Source: an uncultured Clostridia bacterium (GTDB taxonomy: Bacteria > Bacillota > Clostridia > Oscillospirales > CAG-272). Taken from it: a DNA stretch of 7,551 bases. The DNA lies in NCBI GenBank assembly GCA_947652805.1, contig CANTEM010000053.1, positions 1 through 7,551 on the forward strand, written 5' to 3'. Under the pieces are notes generated by a model. It did not search any database, was not told where the DNA came from, and worked only from the letters and a program-made list of their open reading frames with translations. A program made the position numbers and the translations under genes. This document shows, in pieces, positions 1 through 5,778 of this stretch (position 1 is its first letter; each line of letters opens with the position of its first letter).

Positions 1-201
1 AAGTGTGAGAAGCTGAAAAACGCTGCACAAAACGGAGCCCAGATAGGTTATAAAAACGAATGGTCTGACCCGAAGGTTCTTGCCCTAAGCAACAATGAGC
101 GTCGTTCTATGCTGATTGACGTACTTAAGGAGTGCCGTAGCCTTGAGTTGGAAATAGCCGCATGTATGAAAGACTACTTGGATAGTACTGAAACTAAATA
201 A
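1..201 (+). CDS. 3' end of an unrecognised protein gene (partial, N-terminus outside window)
   Basis: Frame 1 is open from the first base to a TAA at 199-201 and gives 66 C-terminal residues. The peptide is hydrophilic and probably helical, with many Lys and Glu and three Cys. It contains a segment reading NNERRSMLIDVLKECRSLEL and ends DSTETK. I do not recognise a family, so no function is given. The tail could belong to a mobile-element or phage-type protein, but nothing visible proves that. A strong hairpin terminator starts 24 bases after the stop, which supports this being a real gene end that is transcribed separately from the thioredoxin gene downstream. Its AT-richer codon choice differs somewhat from the genes that follow. 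Confidence is moderate that it is coding and very low for any role. Confidence 0.55.
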   Translation, partial: KCEKLKNAAQNGAQIGYKNEWSDPKVLALSNNERRSMLIDVLKECRSLELEIAACMKDYLDSTETK

Positions 202-224
202 TCTGCGACCATATAATTTAATAT

Positions 225-270
225 AAATAAACAGGCTGTCGTTCAAATACGGCAGCCTGTTTATTTATTT
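225..270 (+). terminator. Rho-independent terminator after the first partial gene
   Basis: Bases 225-241 pair with 250-266 over 17 positions, with one G-T wobble, around an 8-base loop. The GC core (CAGGCTG/CAGCCTG) is flanked by A-rich sequence on the left and T-rich sequence on the right (TTTATTTATTT to 270). Because the A and T tracts are part of the palindrome, it could terminate in either direction. It separates the first gene from the trx operon. Confidence 0.85.
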
Positions 271-313
271 CAAAAAGTTTCCTTTTACCGCGCAAACAAA
301 AAGTAAAACAGGA

Positions 314-319
314 TATACT
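314..319 (+). promoter_or_regulatory. Possible -10 box of the trx operon promoter (weak evidence)
   Basis: TATACT lies 34 bases before the thioredoxin start codon, in the A-rich gap after the upstream terminator. No convincing -35 box is seen 16-18 bases further upstream. The best candidate, TTTACC at 285-290, is 23 bases away, which is too far. A promoter must lie in this gap if the terminator at 225-270 works, but this exact box is tentative. Confidence 0.3.
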
Positions 320-352
320 AAAAATGCAAACAAAAGAAAGGAAGTGTAAACA

Positions 353-661
353 ATGTCCGTTGTAAACGTAGATAAAAATAACTTTGATTCTGTCCAAAAC
401 AGCGCTCAGCTTATTTTGCTGGATTTTTATGCAGATTGGTGCGGACCGTGCCGCATGGTATCTCCCATAGTGGATGAAATCGCAGAGGAAAATCCCCAGA
501 TTCTTGTGGGTAAAATCAATGTGGACAACGAACCGGAGCTATCCGGAAAATTTGGTGTAGCAAGCATCCCTACGCTGGTTGTGATGCGACATGGCGAAGT
601 AGTTCAGCAGTCTGCCGGAGCAAAAACAAAACAGCAGATCCTTGCGATGCTGAAGGAATGA
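353..661 (+). CDS. trxA: Thioredoxin
   Basis: A cytoplasmic 102-residue thioredoxin, about the usual family length of 105. It reduces protein disulfides and is recycled by thioredoxin reductase. The active site WCGPC is at residues 29-33 (cysteines 30 and 33), preceded by DFYAD. The buried Asp equivalent is near residue 24, and the cis-proline is Pro73 in the sequence SIPT. The central strand and the C-terminal helix are present, so the fold is complete. The ATG at 353 has a good ribosome binding site (AAAGGAAG, 337-344) about 8 bases upstream. The gene is first in a plus-strand set with thioredoxin reductase only 15 bases downstream, so the two are surely cotranscribed. Nothing is truncated or odd. 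The match to the thioredoxin family is unambiguous. Confidence 0.97.
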   Translation: MSVVNVDKNNFDSVQNSAQLILLDFYADWCGPCRMVSPIVDEIAEENPQILVGKINVDNEPELSGKFGVASIPTLVVMRHGEVVQQSAGAKTKQQILAMLKE

Positions 662-676
662 TGTGGCAGAGAAACG

Positions 677-1600
677 ATGCAGCATGCTTATGATATGATC
701 ATCATCGGCGGGGGACCTGCCGGTTATACCGCAGCCCTGTATGCAGCCCGTGCCGGGCTGGATACCCTTACCGTGGAACGGCTGTCCCCGGGCGGGCAGA
801 TGGCGCTTACCGGGGACATTGATAATTATCCGGGCTTTGACGCGGGCATAGACGGATTGACCCTTGGTATGCAAATGCAAAAGGGTGCAGAACGGTTCGG
901 TGGGAAAACGAAATATGCAGAAGTTACAGGGGTGGATTTTTCTGAAAGAACCAAAAAAATTGAAACAACAAACGGGATCCTCCAGGGAAAAACTGTTGTG
1001 ATTGCTGCCGGCGCAAATCCCCGGCGGCTGGGACTGCCAATGGAAGAAGAACTGACAGGTATGGGCGTGCATTATTGCTCCCATTGCGACGGCAGATTTT
1101 ATAAGGATAAAACCGTTCTTGTTGTGGGCGGGGGCAATTCCGCGGCGGCGGACGCGCTATATCTGTCCCACCTTGCCGCCAAGGTATATATCGTCCACCG
1201 CAGAGACAGTCTCCGGGCTGAGCGGATTTATCATGCGCCGTTAATGGAGGCACAAAATGTAGCATTTATATGGAACAGCACGGTAGTCGCGTTTCTTGCA
1301 GGCGAACGGATTACCGGCGCGAAGATCCAGAACGTGCAAACTAAGGAGCGCGCGGAGATCCCATGCGACGGTATTTTTATCAGTATCGGCAGAGAACCGG
1401 CAACGGGGTTCTTAAATGGAAGCGTTACACTGGATTCAGCCGGCTATGTGGTTGCCGATGAAAGCACCAAAACGAATATAGAAGGTGTTTTTGCTGTGGG
1501 AGATATCCGCACAAAAGTCCTGCGGCAAATCGTGACTGCCGTTTCCGATGGCGCTGTTTGCGTGCATTATGCCCAAGAATATCTTGCAAAAACAGAATGA
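677..1600 (+). CDS. trxB: Thioredoxin reductase (NADPH, FAD-dependent)
   Basis: A 307-residue low-molecular-weight thioredoxin reductase, the usual bacterial length. It passes electrons from NADPH through FAD and a redox disulfide to thioredoxin. In order it shows an N-terminal FAD dinucleotide fold with GGGPAG at residues 11-16, the PGGQM and DNYPGF segments typical of the family, the redox site CSHCDG with Cys134 and Cys137, the second dinucleotide fold GGGNSA at 151-156, and the NADPH phosphate-binding VHRRDSLRAE at 173-182. The C-terminal FAD motif FAVGD is followed by RQIVTAVSDGA. The HRR..R motif points to NADPH rather than ferredoxin use. The ATG at 677 has only a poor Shine-Dalgarno sequence. 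The next in-frame ATG (695) would start immediately before the first strand, so 677 is kept. Translational coupling to trxA, 15 bases upstream, may compensate for the weak site. Confidence 0.96.
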   Translation: MQHAYDMIIIGGGPAGYTAALYAARAGLDTLTVERLSPGGQMALTGDIDNYPGFDAGIDGLTLGMQMQKGAERFGGKTKYAEVTGVDFSERTKKIETTNGILQGKTVVIAAGANPRRLGLPMEEELTGMGVHYCSHCDGRFYKDKTVLVVGGGNSAAADALYLSHLAAKVYIVHRRDSLRAERIYHAPLMEAQNVAFIWNSTVVAFLAGERITGAKIQNVQTKERAEIPCDGIFISIGREPATGFLNGSVTLDSAGYVVADESTKTNIEGVFAVGDIRTKVLRQIVTAVSDGAVCVHYAQEYLAKTE

Positions 1601-1618
1601 TTTCATGTGCCTTTTGGC

Positions 1619-1647
1619 TTGTAATTTTGTCCCTTGACGCGTATAAT
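1619..1647 (+). promoter_or_regulatory. Sigma-A-type promoter for the SulP gene
   Basis: TTGTAA (1619-1624, 4 of 6 consensus bases) is separated by 17 bases from a perfect TATAAT (1642-1647), in the 68-base or longer gap between trxB and SulP. Transcription would start near 1654. This suggests the transporter can be expressed apart from the trx genes. A nearby TTGACG at 1634-1639 is only 2 bases from the -10 box and cannot be its -35 partner. Confidence 0.55.
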
Positions 1648-1675
1648 TGTTTAGGAAAATGACAGAAAATGACAA

Positions 1676-1684
1676 GAAGAAGGA
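1676..1684 (+). promoter_or_regulatory. Ribosome binding site favouring a TTG start at 1693 for SulP
   Basis: The purine run ending AGAAGGA at 1684 sits 8 bases before an in-frame TTG at 1693, which is ideal spacing. The ATG at 1669 has only AGGA at 1653-1656, 12 bases away and right at the expected transcript start. This site therefore decides in favour of 1693. Confidence 0.5.
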
Positions 1685-1692
1685 TTTGGACA

Positions 1693-3309
1693 TTGAAAAC
1701 ATATTGGCAGGATTTGAAAAAGGAATTTACAGGGTATAACAGCGCAAGGCTCATGAAAGACCTAATGGCCGGACTGACAGTTGCCGCAGTGGCGCTCCCG
1801 CTGGCGTTGGCATTCGGTGTGAGCAGCGGGGCAACGGCAGCGGCGGGACTCATTACCGCCATCGTCAGCGGATTTGTGATCAGCCTTTTAGGCGGGGCAT
1901 TTTATCAGATTTCCGGCCCCACCGGGGCAATGGCGGCGATTTTGATCTCCATTATCGCCCAGTACGGTATGTCCGGCGTGTTCACTGCTACCGTTATGGC
2001 GGGCATTTTGCTGGTGCTGGCAGGGGTTCTGCATCTGGGGCGGCTGACCGCGTTTATTCCCATGCCGGTGATTGCAGGATTCACCTCCGGTATTTCTGTG
2101 ATCATCGCCCTGGGACAGTTGGATAATCTGTTCGGCGTCACCTCTACAGGCAGCTCTGCGGTAGCAAAGTTTGCAAGTTATTTCACAGGCGGATTTTCTC
2201 CCGACTGGATTTCTCTTGCAATCGGCGGTCTTGTGATTTTATTTATTGCCCTTTATCCGAAAAAATGGAACGCCGTTGTTCCCGCGTCCCTTGTGGCGAT
2301 TATTCTTTCTACCGGAGCTGTTATGGCGCTGCATCTGAAGGTGGGAACTGTCGGTGCGATTCCCTCGTCCCTCATGCTGGAGGATCGGTTTTCCTTTGCA
2401 GGCTTTGATTTGTCCAGCATCAGGGGACTCCTTGCCCCGGCAGTCAGTATTGCGGCGCTGGGCATGGTGGAAAGTCTGCTGTGCGGCGCAAGTGCCGGAC
2501 GGATGACAGGCGTACATTTGAATAACAATCAGGAGCTGATCGCCCAGGGTGTGGGCAATATCCTATCGCCTCTGCTGGGAGGAATCCCTGCAACTGCAGC
2601 CATTGCCCGTACAAGCGTGGCAATCAAATCCGGTGCCCAGACAAGACTGACGGGAATGTTCCATTCCCTGTTCCTGCTGGTCTCCATGCTCGCCCTTGGC
2701 CCGATTATGTCAAAGATTCCTTTGTCCGCCCTGGCAGGGGTGCTCCTTGTTACCGCGTGGCGGATGAACGAATGGGATACGATCCGGTATATTTTTTCAC
2801 GAAAATTCAAAGGCGCCATGCTCAAGTTTCTTGCAACCATGGCGGCAACCATTCTGTTTGATTTGACCGTGGCGATTCTGATTGGCGTGGTGATTGCGCT
2901 GCTGTTGTTGGTGTCCCGGCTGTCCAAGCTGGAGGTTCACTACGATCAGGTGGATCCCGGTCGTTTGAAAAATCGAAAAGCACCTCTGGATCCTGTTTAT
3001 GATCATGCAGAGGTGGTGTACATAACCGGCGCAGTGATTTTTGCAAATACCCAAAGCATTACCGATATGGCGGAGCATTTGACGGACAAATCTGCGGTGC
3101 TGTTTTCCATGCGGGGTGCGTCCTATATGGATATTTCCGGCGCGCAGGTGTTTCTGGAGCTTTTGCAGGAACTGCGGGCAAAGGAGATTCCCGTTTATAT
3201 CTGCGGCGTGTCTGAAAGTGTAAAAGAAATGATGGAGCGCAGTGGAATCGTGAGCTGCATCGGCGAGGACAATTTTTACTGGAGCGTGGAGCGGGCGCTG
3301 AATCAATAA
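1693..3309 (+). CDS. SulP-family inorganic anion transporter with STAS domain
   Basis: An inner-membrane secondary transporter of the SulP (SLC26-like) family. Members carry sulfate, bicarbonate or other anions, and the substrate cannot be read from this sequence. The protein is 538 residues from the TTG start, typical in length. Hydrophobic segments run from about residue 22 to 405, beginning with a segment rich in GLTVAAVALPLALAFG and containing the family motif QISGPTGA at residues 72-79. The cytosolic STAS domain covers about 439-538 and holds DISG at 480-483. Ser482 is at the position phosphorylated in anti-sigma-antagonist STAS domains. An alternative ATG at 1669 would add 8 residues (MTRRRIWT). 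I prefer 1693 because of the ribosome binding site and because family members commonly begin close to this point. The gene follows trxB by a short gap but has its own promoter. Confidence is high for the family and low for the substrate. Confidence 0.93.
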   Translation: MKTYWQDLKKEFTGYNSARLMKDLMAGLTVAAVALPLALAFGVSSGATAAAGLITAIVSGFVISLLGGAFYQISGPTGAMAAILISIIAQYGMSGVFTATVMAGILLVLAGVLHLGRLTAFIPMPVIAGFTSGISVIIALGQLDNLFGVTSTGSSAVAKFASYFTGGFSPDWISLAIGGLVILFIALYPKKWNAVVPASLVAIILSTGAVMALHLKVGTVGAIPSSLMLEDRFSFAGFDLSSIRGLLAPAVSIAALGMVESLLCGASAGRMTGVHLNNNQELIAQGVGNILSPLLGGIPATAAIARTSVAIKSGAQTRLTGMFHSLFLLVSMLALGPIMSKIPLSALAGVLLVTAWRMNEWDTIRYIFSRKFKGAMLKFLATMAATILFDLTVAILIGVVIALLLLVSRLSKLEVHYDQVDPGRLKNRKAPLDPVYDHAEVVYITGAVIFANTQSITDMAEHLTDKSAVLFSMRGASYMDISGAQVFLELLQELRAKEIPVYICGVSESVKEMMERSGIVSCIGEDNFYWSVERALNQ

Positions 3310-3318
3310 AAAGGCTCC
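3308..3318. repeat. Stray arm end of the repeat family, overlapping the SulP stop codon
   Basis: AAAAAGGCTCC begins inside the TAA stop of SulP and matches the outer end of the repeat elements described at 3339-3526 and 5546-5731. It lies about 20 bases outside copy A. It could be a remnant of an older or nested copy. The match is short, so chance is possible. Confidence 0.35.
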
Positions 3319-3338
3319 TATGTACTTACTGCACAAAT

Positions 3339-3526
3339 AAAAAGCCTCCCTTGTGTTGGAGCTGCGTAGCAGATCCTAGGGAAGGTGGCACACCCAAGCG
3401 TAGCGGTTGTGACGGAGGGATTGTTTGCACAGACTGTTGATTTGCAGATTATCTAAAATGATAGTGAGACAATCCCCCAGCCTCCGCTCCGCGGAGTCAG
3501 CCCCCTTTGCACAAGGGGGCCTTTTT
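3339..3526. repeat. Structured intergenic repeat, copy A (MITE-like, 188 bp)
   Basis: This non-coding element is bounded by imperfect 17-base inverted ends (3339-3355 and 3510-3526, 15 of 17 matching). Inside it are several stem-loops: an apical hairpin in the left arm (3358-3376), a stem 3389-3395 with 3405-3411, a core beginning GAGGGATTG and ending CAATCCCC, a perfect 6-bp stem 3482-3487 with 3491-3496, and the right-arm hairpin 3500-3520. The core 3411-3477, read on the minus strand, matches 57 of 67 positions of copy B (5605-5671). There is no ORF of note and no clear target duplication. Mobility would need a transposase supplied elsewhere. It fills the gap between the convergent SulP and MATE genes. 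I recognise this type of sequence loosely from gut Clostridia but cannot name a family. Confidence 0.8.
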
Positions 3527-3527
3527 G
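3500..3527 (+). terminator. Rho-independent terminator formed by the right arm of repeat copy A
   Basis: Bases 3500-3507 (GCCCCCTT) pair perfectly with 3513-3520 (AAGGGGGC) around a 5-base loop, followed by CTTTTTG. It lies 190 bases past the SulP stop, with no nearer terminator, and is the probable end of the trx-SulP transcript. On the minus strand there is no matching T run, so it probably does not serve the convergent MATE gene. Confidence 0.75.
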
Positions 3528-3555
3528 TTTGCGCTATTTTATTTAAAAAATGAAA

Positions 3556-4977
3556 TCAGCCCTGTTCTGCGATTGCTTCCGCTGCGGGTACAGCTTCCAC
3601 TGTCTCTGTTTGTGCTTTTCGTGCATGGTATTTCTTCATCATCCGCTTTTTCACAATCATAAAGCAGACAACTTGTGCAGCAAAGCTGATGAACCAGGAA
3701 ACGGGATAGGATACATACAGGGAAGCAAGGGAATGATAAGAGGGAAAAATCAGCAGTACCCAAAGAATTCTCGTTCCGCAGATACCAATAATCGAGATCA
3801 GTGTTGGTGCGAGAGAGGATCCCATACCCCGGAGAACGCCGGTCATGACGTCTGTTCCGGCGCACAGGCAGTATGTGGAACAAATGATCATAAGCCGCTG
3901 GATTCCATAGGCTACCGCTTCCTCTGAGCTGGGTATGTATATGTGCAGAAGAGGTTCCCGCGCCAGCAGAAATACGCCGCCCATGACAATACTGATCGCT
4001 GCTGCCATAGAGAGGGCAGTCCGCATGATTTTGCCTGCCCGCTTATATTTGCCCGCACCGATATTCTGTCCGGTAAAGGAAACAGAGGACTGGTGGAACG
4101 CGTTAACAGACAGATACATAAAGCCTTCCAGATTGGCGGCAGCGGTGTTTCCGTTCATAGCGATAGAACCAAAGGAGTTAATCGAGGACTGAAGCACTAC
4201 ATTGGATATGGAAAATACGGTGCCCTGCAATCCGGCGGGCAGTCCAATGCTGACAATTTTCGCAAGCTTTTCCGGATAAATTTTCAGCTTTTTCCAGGAG
4301 AACTGATACCATTCATGGCTGCGCATCATATGTACGAGAATCAAAACAGCAGAAACAATCTGGGATATAACCGTTGCAATTGCAACACCGGCCACGTCCA
4401 AACGGAGTAAAATAACAAAGATCAGATTCAAAATAATGTTGACAACCCCTGAAATTGTCAGAAAGTAAAGGGGGCGTTTGGTATCGCCGGCACTGCGCAT
4501 TATGGATGCACCAAAGTTGTAGATCATCATTGCAGGCATACCGAGAAAATAGATTTTCATATAGGAGGATGCCTGATCCATTACATCATCGGGGGTTCCC
4601 ATAAGACGGAGCGCAGGAGTAGCTACAACGACTCCGATCACTGTAACAAGCACGCCGGTAACTGCGGCGGCAAGGATAGAGGTGTGCACAACCTGCTGCA
4701 CGCCCTTGCGGTCGCCTGCACCGTAGCAGTGTGCTGCAATAACGCTGGATCCTACGGAGAGACCCATAAATAAGTTGACAATCAGTGTGATCAGCGCGCT
4801 GGTAGAACCAACGGCGCCCAGTGCCGTTTCACTGCCGTAATGACCGACTACTACTGTATCGGCGGCGTTAAACAGAAGCTGGAGCACGCCGGAAAGCATA
4901 ATCGGGATGGAAAAAAGAATCAGACCCCGTCCAATGGGGCCGTTTACCATATCAATGGTTTTGCTTTGTTTTGCCAT
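3556..4977 (-). CDS. MATE-family multidrug/toxin efflux transporter
   Basis: A 473-residue cytoplasmic-membrane exporter of the MATE family, which expels drugs or metabolites in exchange for sodium or protons. The length suits 12 membrane segments arranged as two six-helix halves. The first half opens with GPIGRGLILFSIPIMLSG near residue 13, followed by NAADTVVVGHYG, the usual first-helix and loop signature. The second half begins near residue 240 with SIGLPAGLQG and repeats the pattern with FTGQNIGAGKYKRA. The tail is charged and Ala/Glu rich (from about 445) and is probably cytoplasmic. The ATG at 4977 has GAGGAAA a few bases upstream. The gene is transcribed convergently with SulP and has its own promoter and leader. 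Substrate cannot be inferred. It belongs to the NorM/MepA/DinF superfamily in the broad sense, and I do not assign a gene name. Confidence 0.94.
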   Translation of the reverse strand: MAKQSKTIDMVNGPIGRGLILFSIPIMLSGVLQLLFNAADTVVVGHYGSETALGAVGSTSALITLIVNLFMGLSVGSSVIAAHCYGAGDRKGVQQVVHTSILAAAVTGVLVTVIGVVVATPALRLMGTPDDVMDQASSYMKIYFLGMPAMMIYNFGASIMRSAGDTKRPLYFLTISGVVNIILNLIFVILLRLDVAGVAIATVISQIVSAVLILVHMMRSHEWYQFSWKKLKIYPEKLAKIVSIGLPAGLQGTVFSISNVVLQSSINSFGSIAMNGNTAAANLEGFMYLSVNAFHQSSVSFTGQNIGAGKYKRAGKIMRTALSMAAAISIVMGGVFLLAREPLLHIYIPSSEEAVAYGIQRLMIICSTYCLCAGTDVMTGVLRGMGSSLAPTLISIIGICGTRILWVLLIFPSYHSLASLYVSYPVSWFISFAAQVVCFMIVKKRMMKKYHARKAQTETVEAVPAAEAIAEQG

Positions 4978-5022
4978 TTGATTTCCTCACAGGATAAATA
5001 AGATGCTGTTTAGAAGCCCGCA

Positions 5023-5057
5023 AGAAAGCTCCGCAGATGTTTTCTGCGGAGCTTTCT
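5023..5057 (-). terminator. Perfect 15-bp hairpin in the MATE leader (terminator or attenuator)
   Basis: Bases 5023-5037 are perfectly complementary to 5043-5057 around a 5-base loop (stem AGAAAGCTCCGCAGA). It lies after the ArsC-like gene and after the MATE promoter, so it is in the 5' leader of the MATE transcript. On the minus strand the 3' arm ends CTTTCTTG, which is only a modest T tract. It may stop readthrough from the upstream gene, partly stop MATE transcription, or both. Confidence 0.65.
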
Positions 5058-5088
5058 ATACGTGCACGCAAACATTTCATAATAATAT

Positions 5089-5118
5089 ATTATACTATGA
5101 AACGCCTTGCAGCGTCAA
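5089..5118 (-). promoter_or_regulatory. Strong sigma-A-type promoter for the MATE gene
   Basis: On the minus strand, TTGACG (5118-5113, 5 of 6 consensus bases) is separated by 18 bases from a perfect TATAAT (5094-5089). Transcription would begin near 5082 and give a leader of roughly 105 nucleotides before the MATE ATG. It lies in the short gap just past the ArsC-like stop codon at 5133. The surrounding 5080-5100 is very AT-rich. Confidence 0.75.
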
Positions 5119-5132
5119 TAGATTTGCGAATT

Positions 5133-5489
5133 TTATGGGTTTGTTTTTAATATTTCCCACGCGTCGCTCTTAAAGCCGACAAGAACGGCGTCGCCGTCTA
5201 TCAGAATCGGGCGCTTCACCAGCATGCCGTCTGTGGCCAAAAGCCGAAGCTGTTCTTCTTCCGTCATGGTGGGGAGCCGATCCTTTAGCCCCATAGATTT
5301 ATATAAAAGTCCGCTTGTGTTAAAGAATCGGCGCAAGGGCAGTCCGCTTTTTGCGTGCCATTCCCGGAGTTCCTCCAAGGTGGGCGGATGTTCTTTAATG
5401 TGCCGATCCGTATATTGGAATTCTGCTTCATCCAGCCACTGCTTTGCACGCTGGCAGGTGGTGCATTTCGGATAGTGTAAAAACAGCAT
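5133..5489 (-). CDS. ArsC/Spx-family thioredoxin-fold protein
   Basis: A 118-residue cytoplasmic protein of the ArsC/Spx/YffB family, complete at the usual length. It starts HYPKCTTCQRAK, giving a CxxC pair at Cys9 and Cys12 at the end of the first strand. The family's RPI segment is RPIL at residues 93-96, followed by GFK near 105-107. Glutaredoxin-linked arsenate reductases carry a single catalytic Cys in this loop. The CxxC here is more like Spx/MgsR-type redox sensors, but Spx function also needs RNA polymerase contacts that I cannot judge. A reductase or a regulator are both possible, so no symbol is given. The ATG at 5489 has an excellent AAGGAG site about 9 bases upstream. No clear promoter is seen. 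A structured repeat lies immediately upstream, and the MATE promoter follows the stop codon. Confidence 0.88.
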   Translation of the reverse strand: MLFLHYPKCTTCQRAKQWLDEAEFQYTDRHIKEHPPTLEELREWHAKSGLPLRRFFNTSGLLYKSMGLKDRLPTMTEEEQLRLLATDGMLVKRPILIDGDAVLVGFKSDAWEILKTNP

Positions 5490-5520
5490 AGGTGTTCTCC
5501 TTGTGTGTATTGAACTTTAT

Positions 5521-5545
5521 AAGGCTCCCCCAGCTGGAGCTGCGA
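5521..5545. repeat. Truncated extra arm beside repeat copy B
   Basis: AAGGCTCCC at 5521-5529 repeats the outer end found at 5546-5554 and is followed by CAGCTGGAGCTGCGA, which resembles a shortened arm. It looks like a partial duplication or nested remnant of the repeat family. It sits between copy B and the ArsC-like gene's ribosome binding site. Confidence 0.5.
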
Positions 5546-5731
5546 AAGGCTCCCATGTGAGGATCCACTACGTGGCTCCATAGGGAGCTGTCGCAAAGCG
5601 ACTGAGGGATTGTCTACCTATCATTTTGGATAATCTATAAATCGGAAGCCTGTGCAAACAATCCCTCCGTCTCGCCTACGGCGATCCACCTCCCTATGGA
5701 GCCACGTAGTGGATCCTCACATGGGAGGCTT
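5546..5731. repeat. Structured intergenic repeat, copy B (186 bp, long inverted ends)
   Basis: Two 45-base arms (5546-5590 and 5687-5731) are inverted copies matching at 43 of 45 positions. Each arm also folds on itself: apical hairpins at 5561-5579 and 5698-5716. Inside are perfect 5-bp stems, 5590-5594 with 5598-5602 and 5672-5676 with 5680-5684, and the core 5605-5671. The core matches the reverse complement of copy A at 57 of 67 positions, so the copies lie in opposite orientations. The whole element can form a multi-branched or cruciform fold. No ORF and no T tract after either arm are seen, so it does not look like a terminator. With its flanks it fills the gap of about 290 bases between the anti-sigma and ArsC-like genes. 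Confidence 0.85.
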
Positions 5732-5778
5732 GGGTACGGTGAGATCGGATACGCCGTTCCCCTGTTGAGATGAGTTTT

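Noticed and set aside
1634..1647. TTGACG next to TATAAT before SulP as a promoter pair
   Set aside because: The spacing is only 2 bases; TTGTAA at 1619-1624, 17 bases away, is the workable -35 box.
1659..1739. Small 26-codon ORF (ATG 1659 to TAA 1739) overlapping the SulP start in another frame, possible leader peptide
   Set aside because: No properly spaced ribosome binding site (AGGA is only 2 bases from the ATG), and the frame overlaps conserved SulP coding sequence, so chance is the simpler explanation.
3550..4410. Plus-strand open frames opposite the MATE gene
   Set aside because: They are antisense shadows of a clear MATE protein; their translations are low in hydrophobic pattern and match no family I know.
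5516..5521. TATAAA (minus strand) as -10 box for the ArsC-like gene
   Set aside because: No acceptable -35 box 16-18 bases upstream; the position falls in G/C-rich repeat sequence.
3339..5731. The two repeats as ends (IRs) of one composite transposon carrying MATE and the ArsC-like gene
   Set aside because: No transposase or integrase lies between them, no target duplication is visible at the outer edges, and each copy is a complete element by itself.
5732..5761. Imperfect stem between GGGTACGG and CCGTTCCC as a terminator for the anti-sigma operon
   Set aside because: One mismatch in a short stem, a 14-base loop and no T run on the minus strand.
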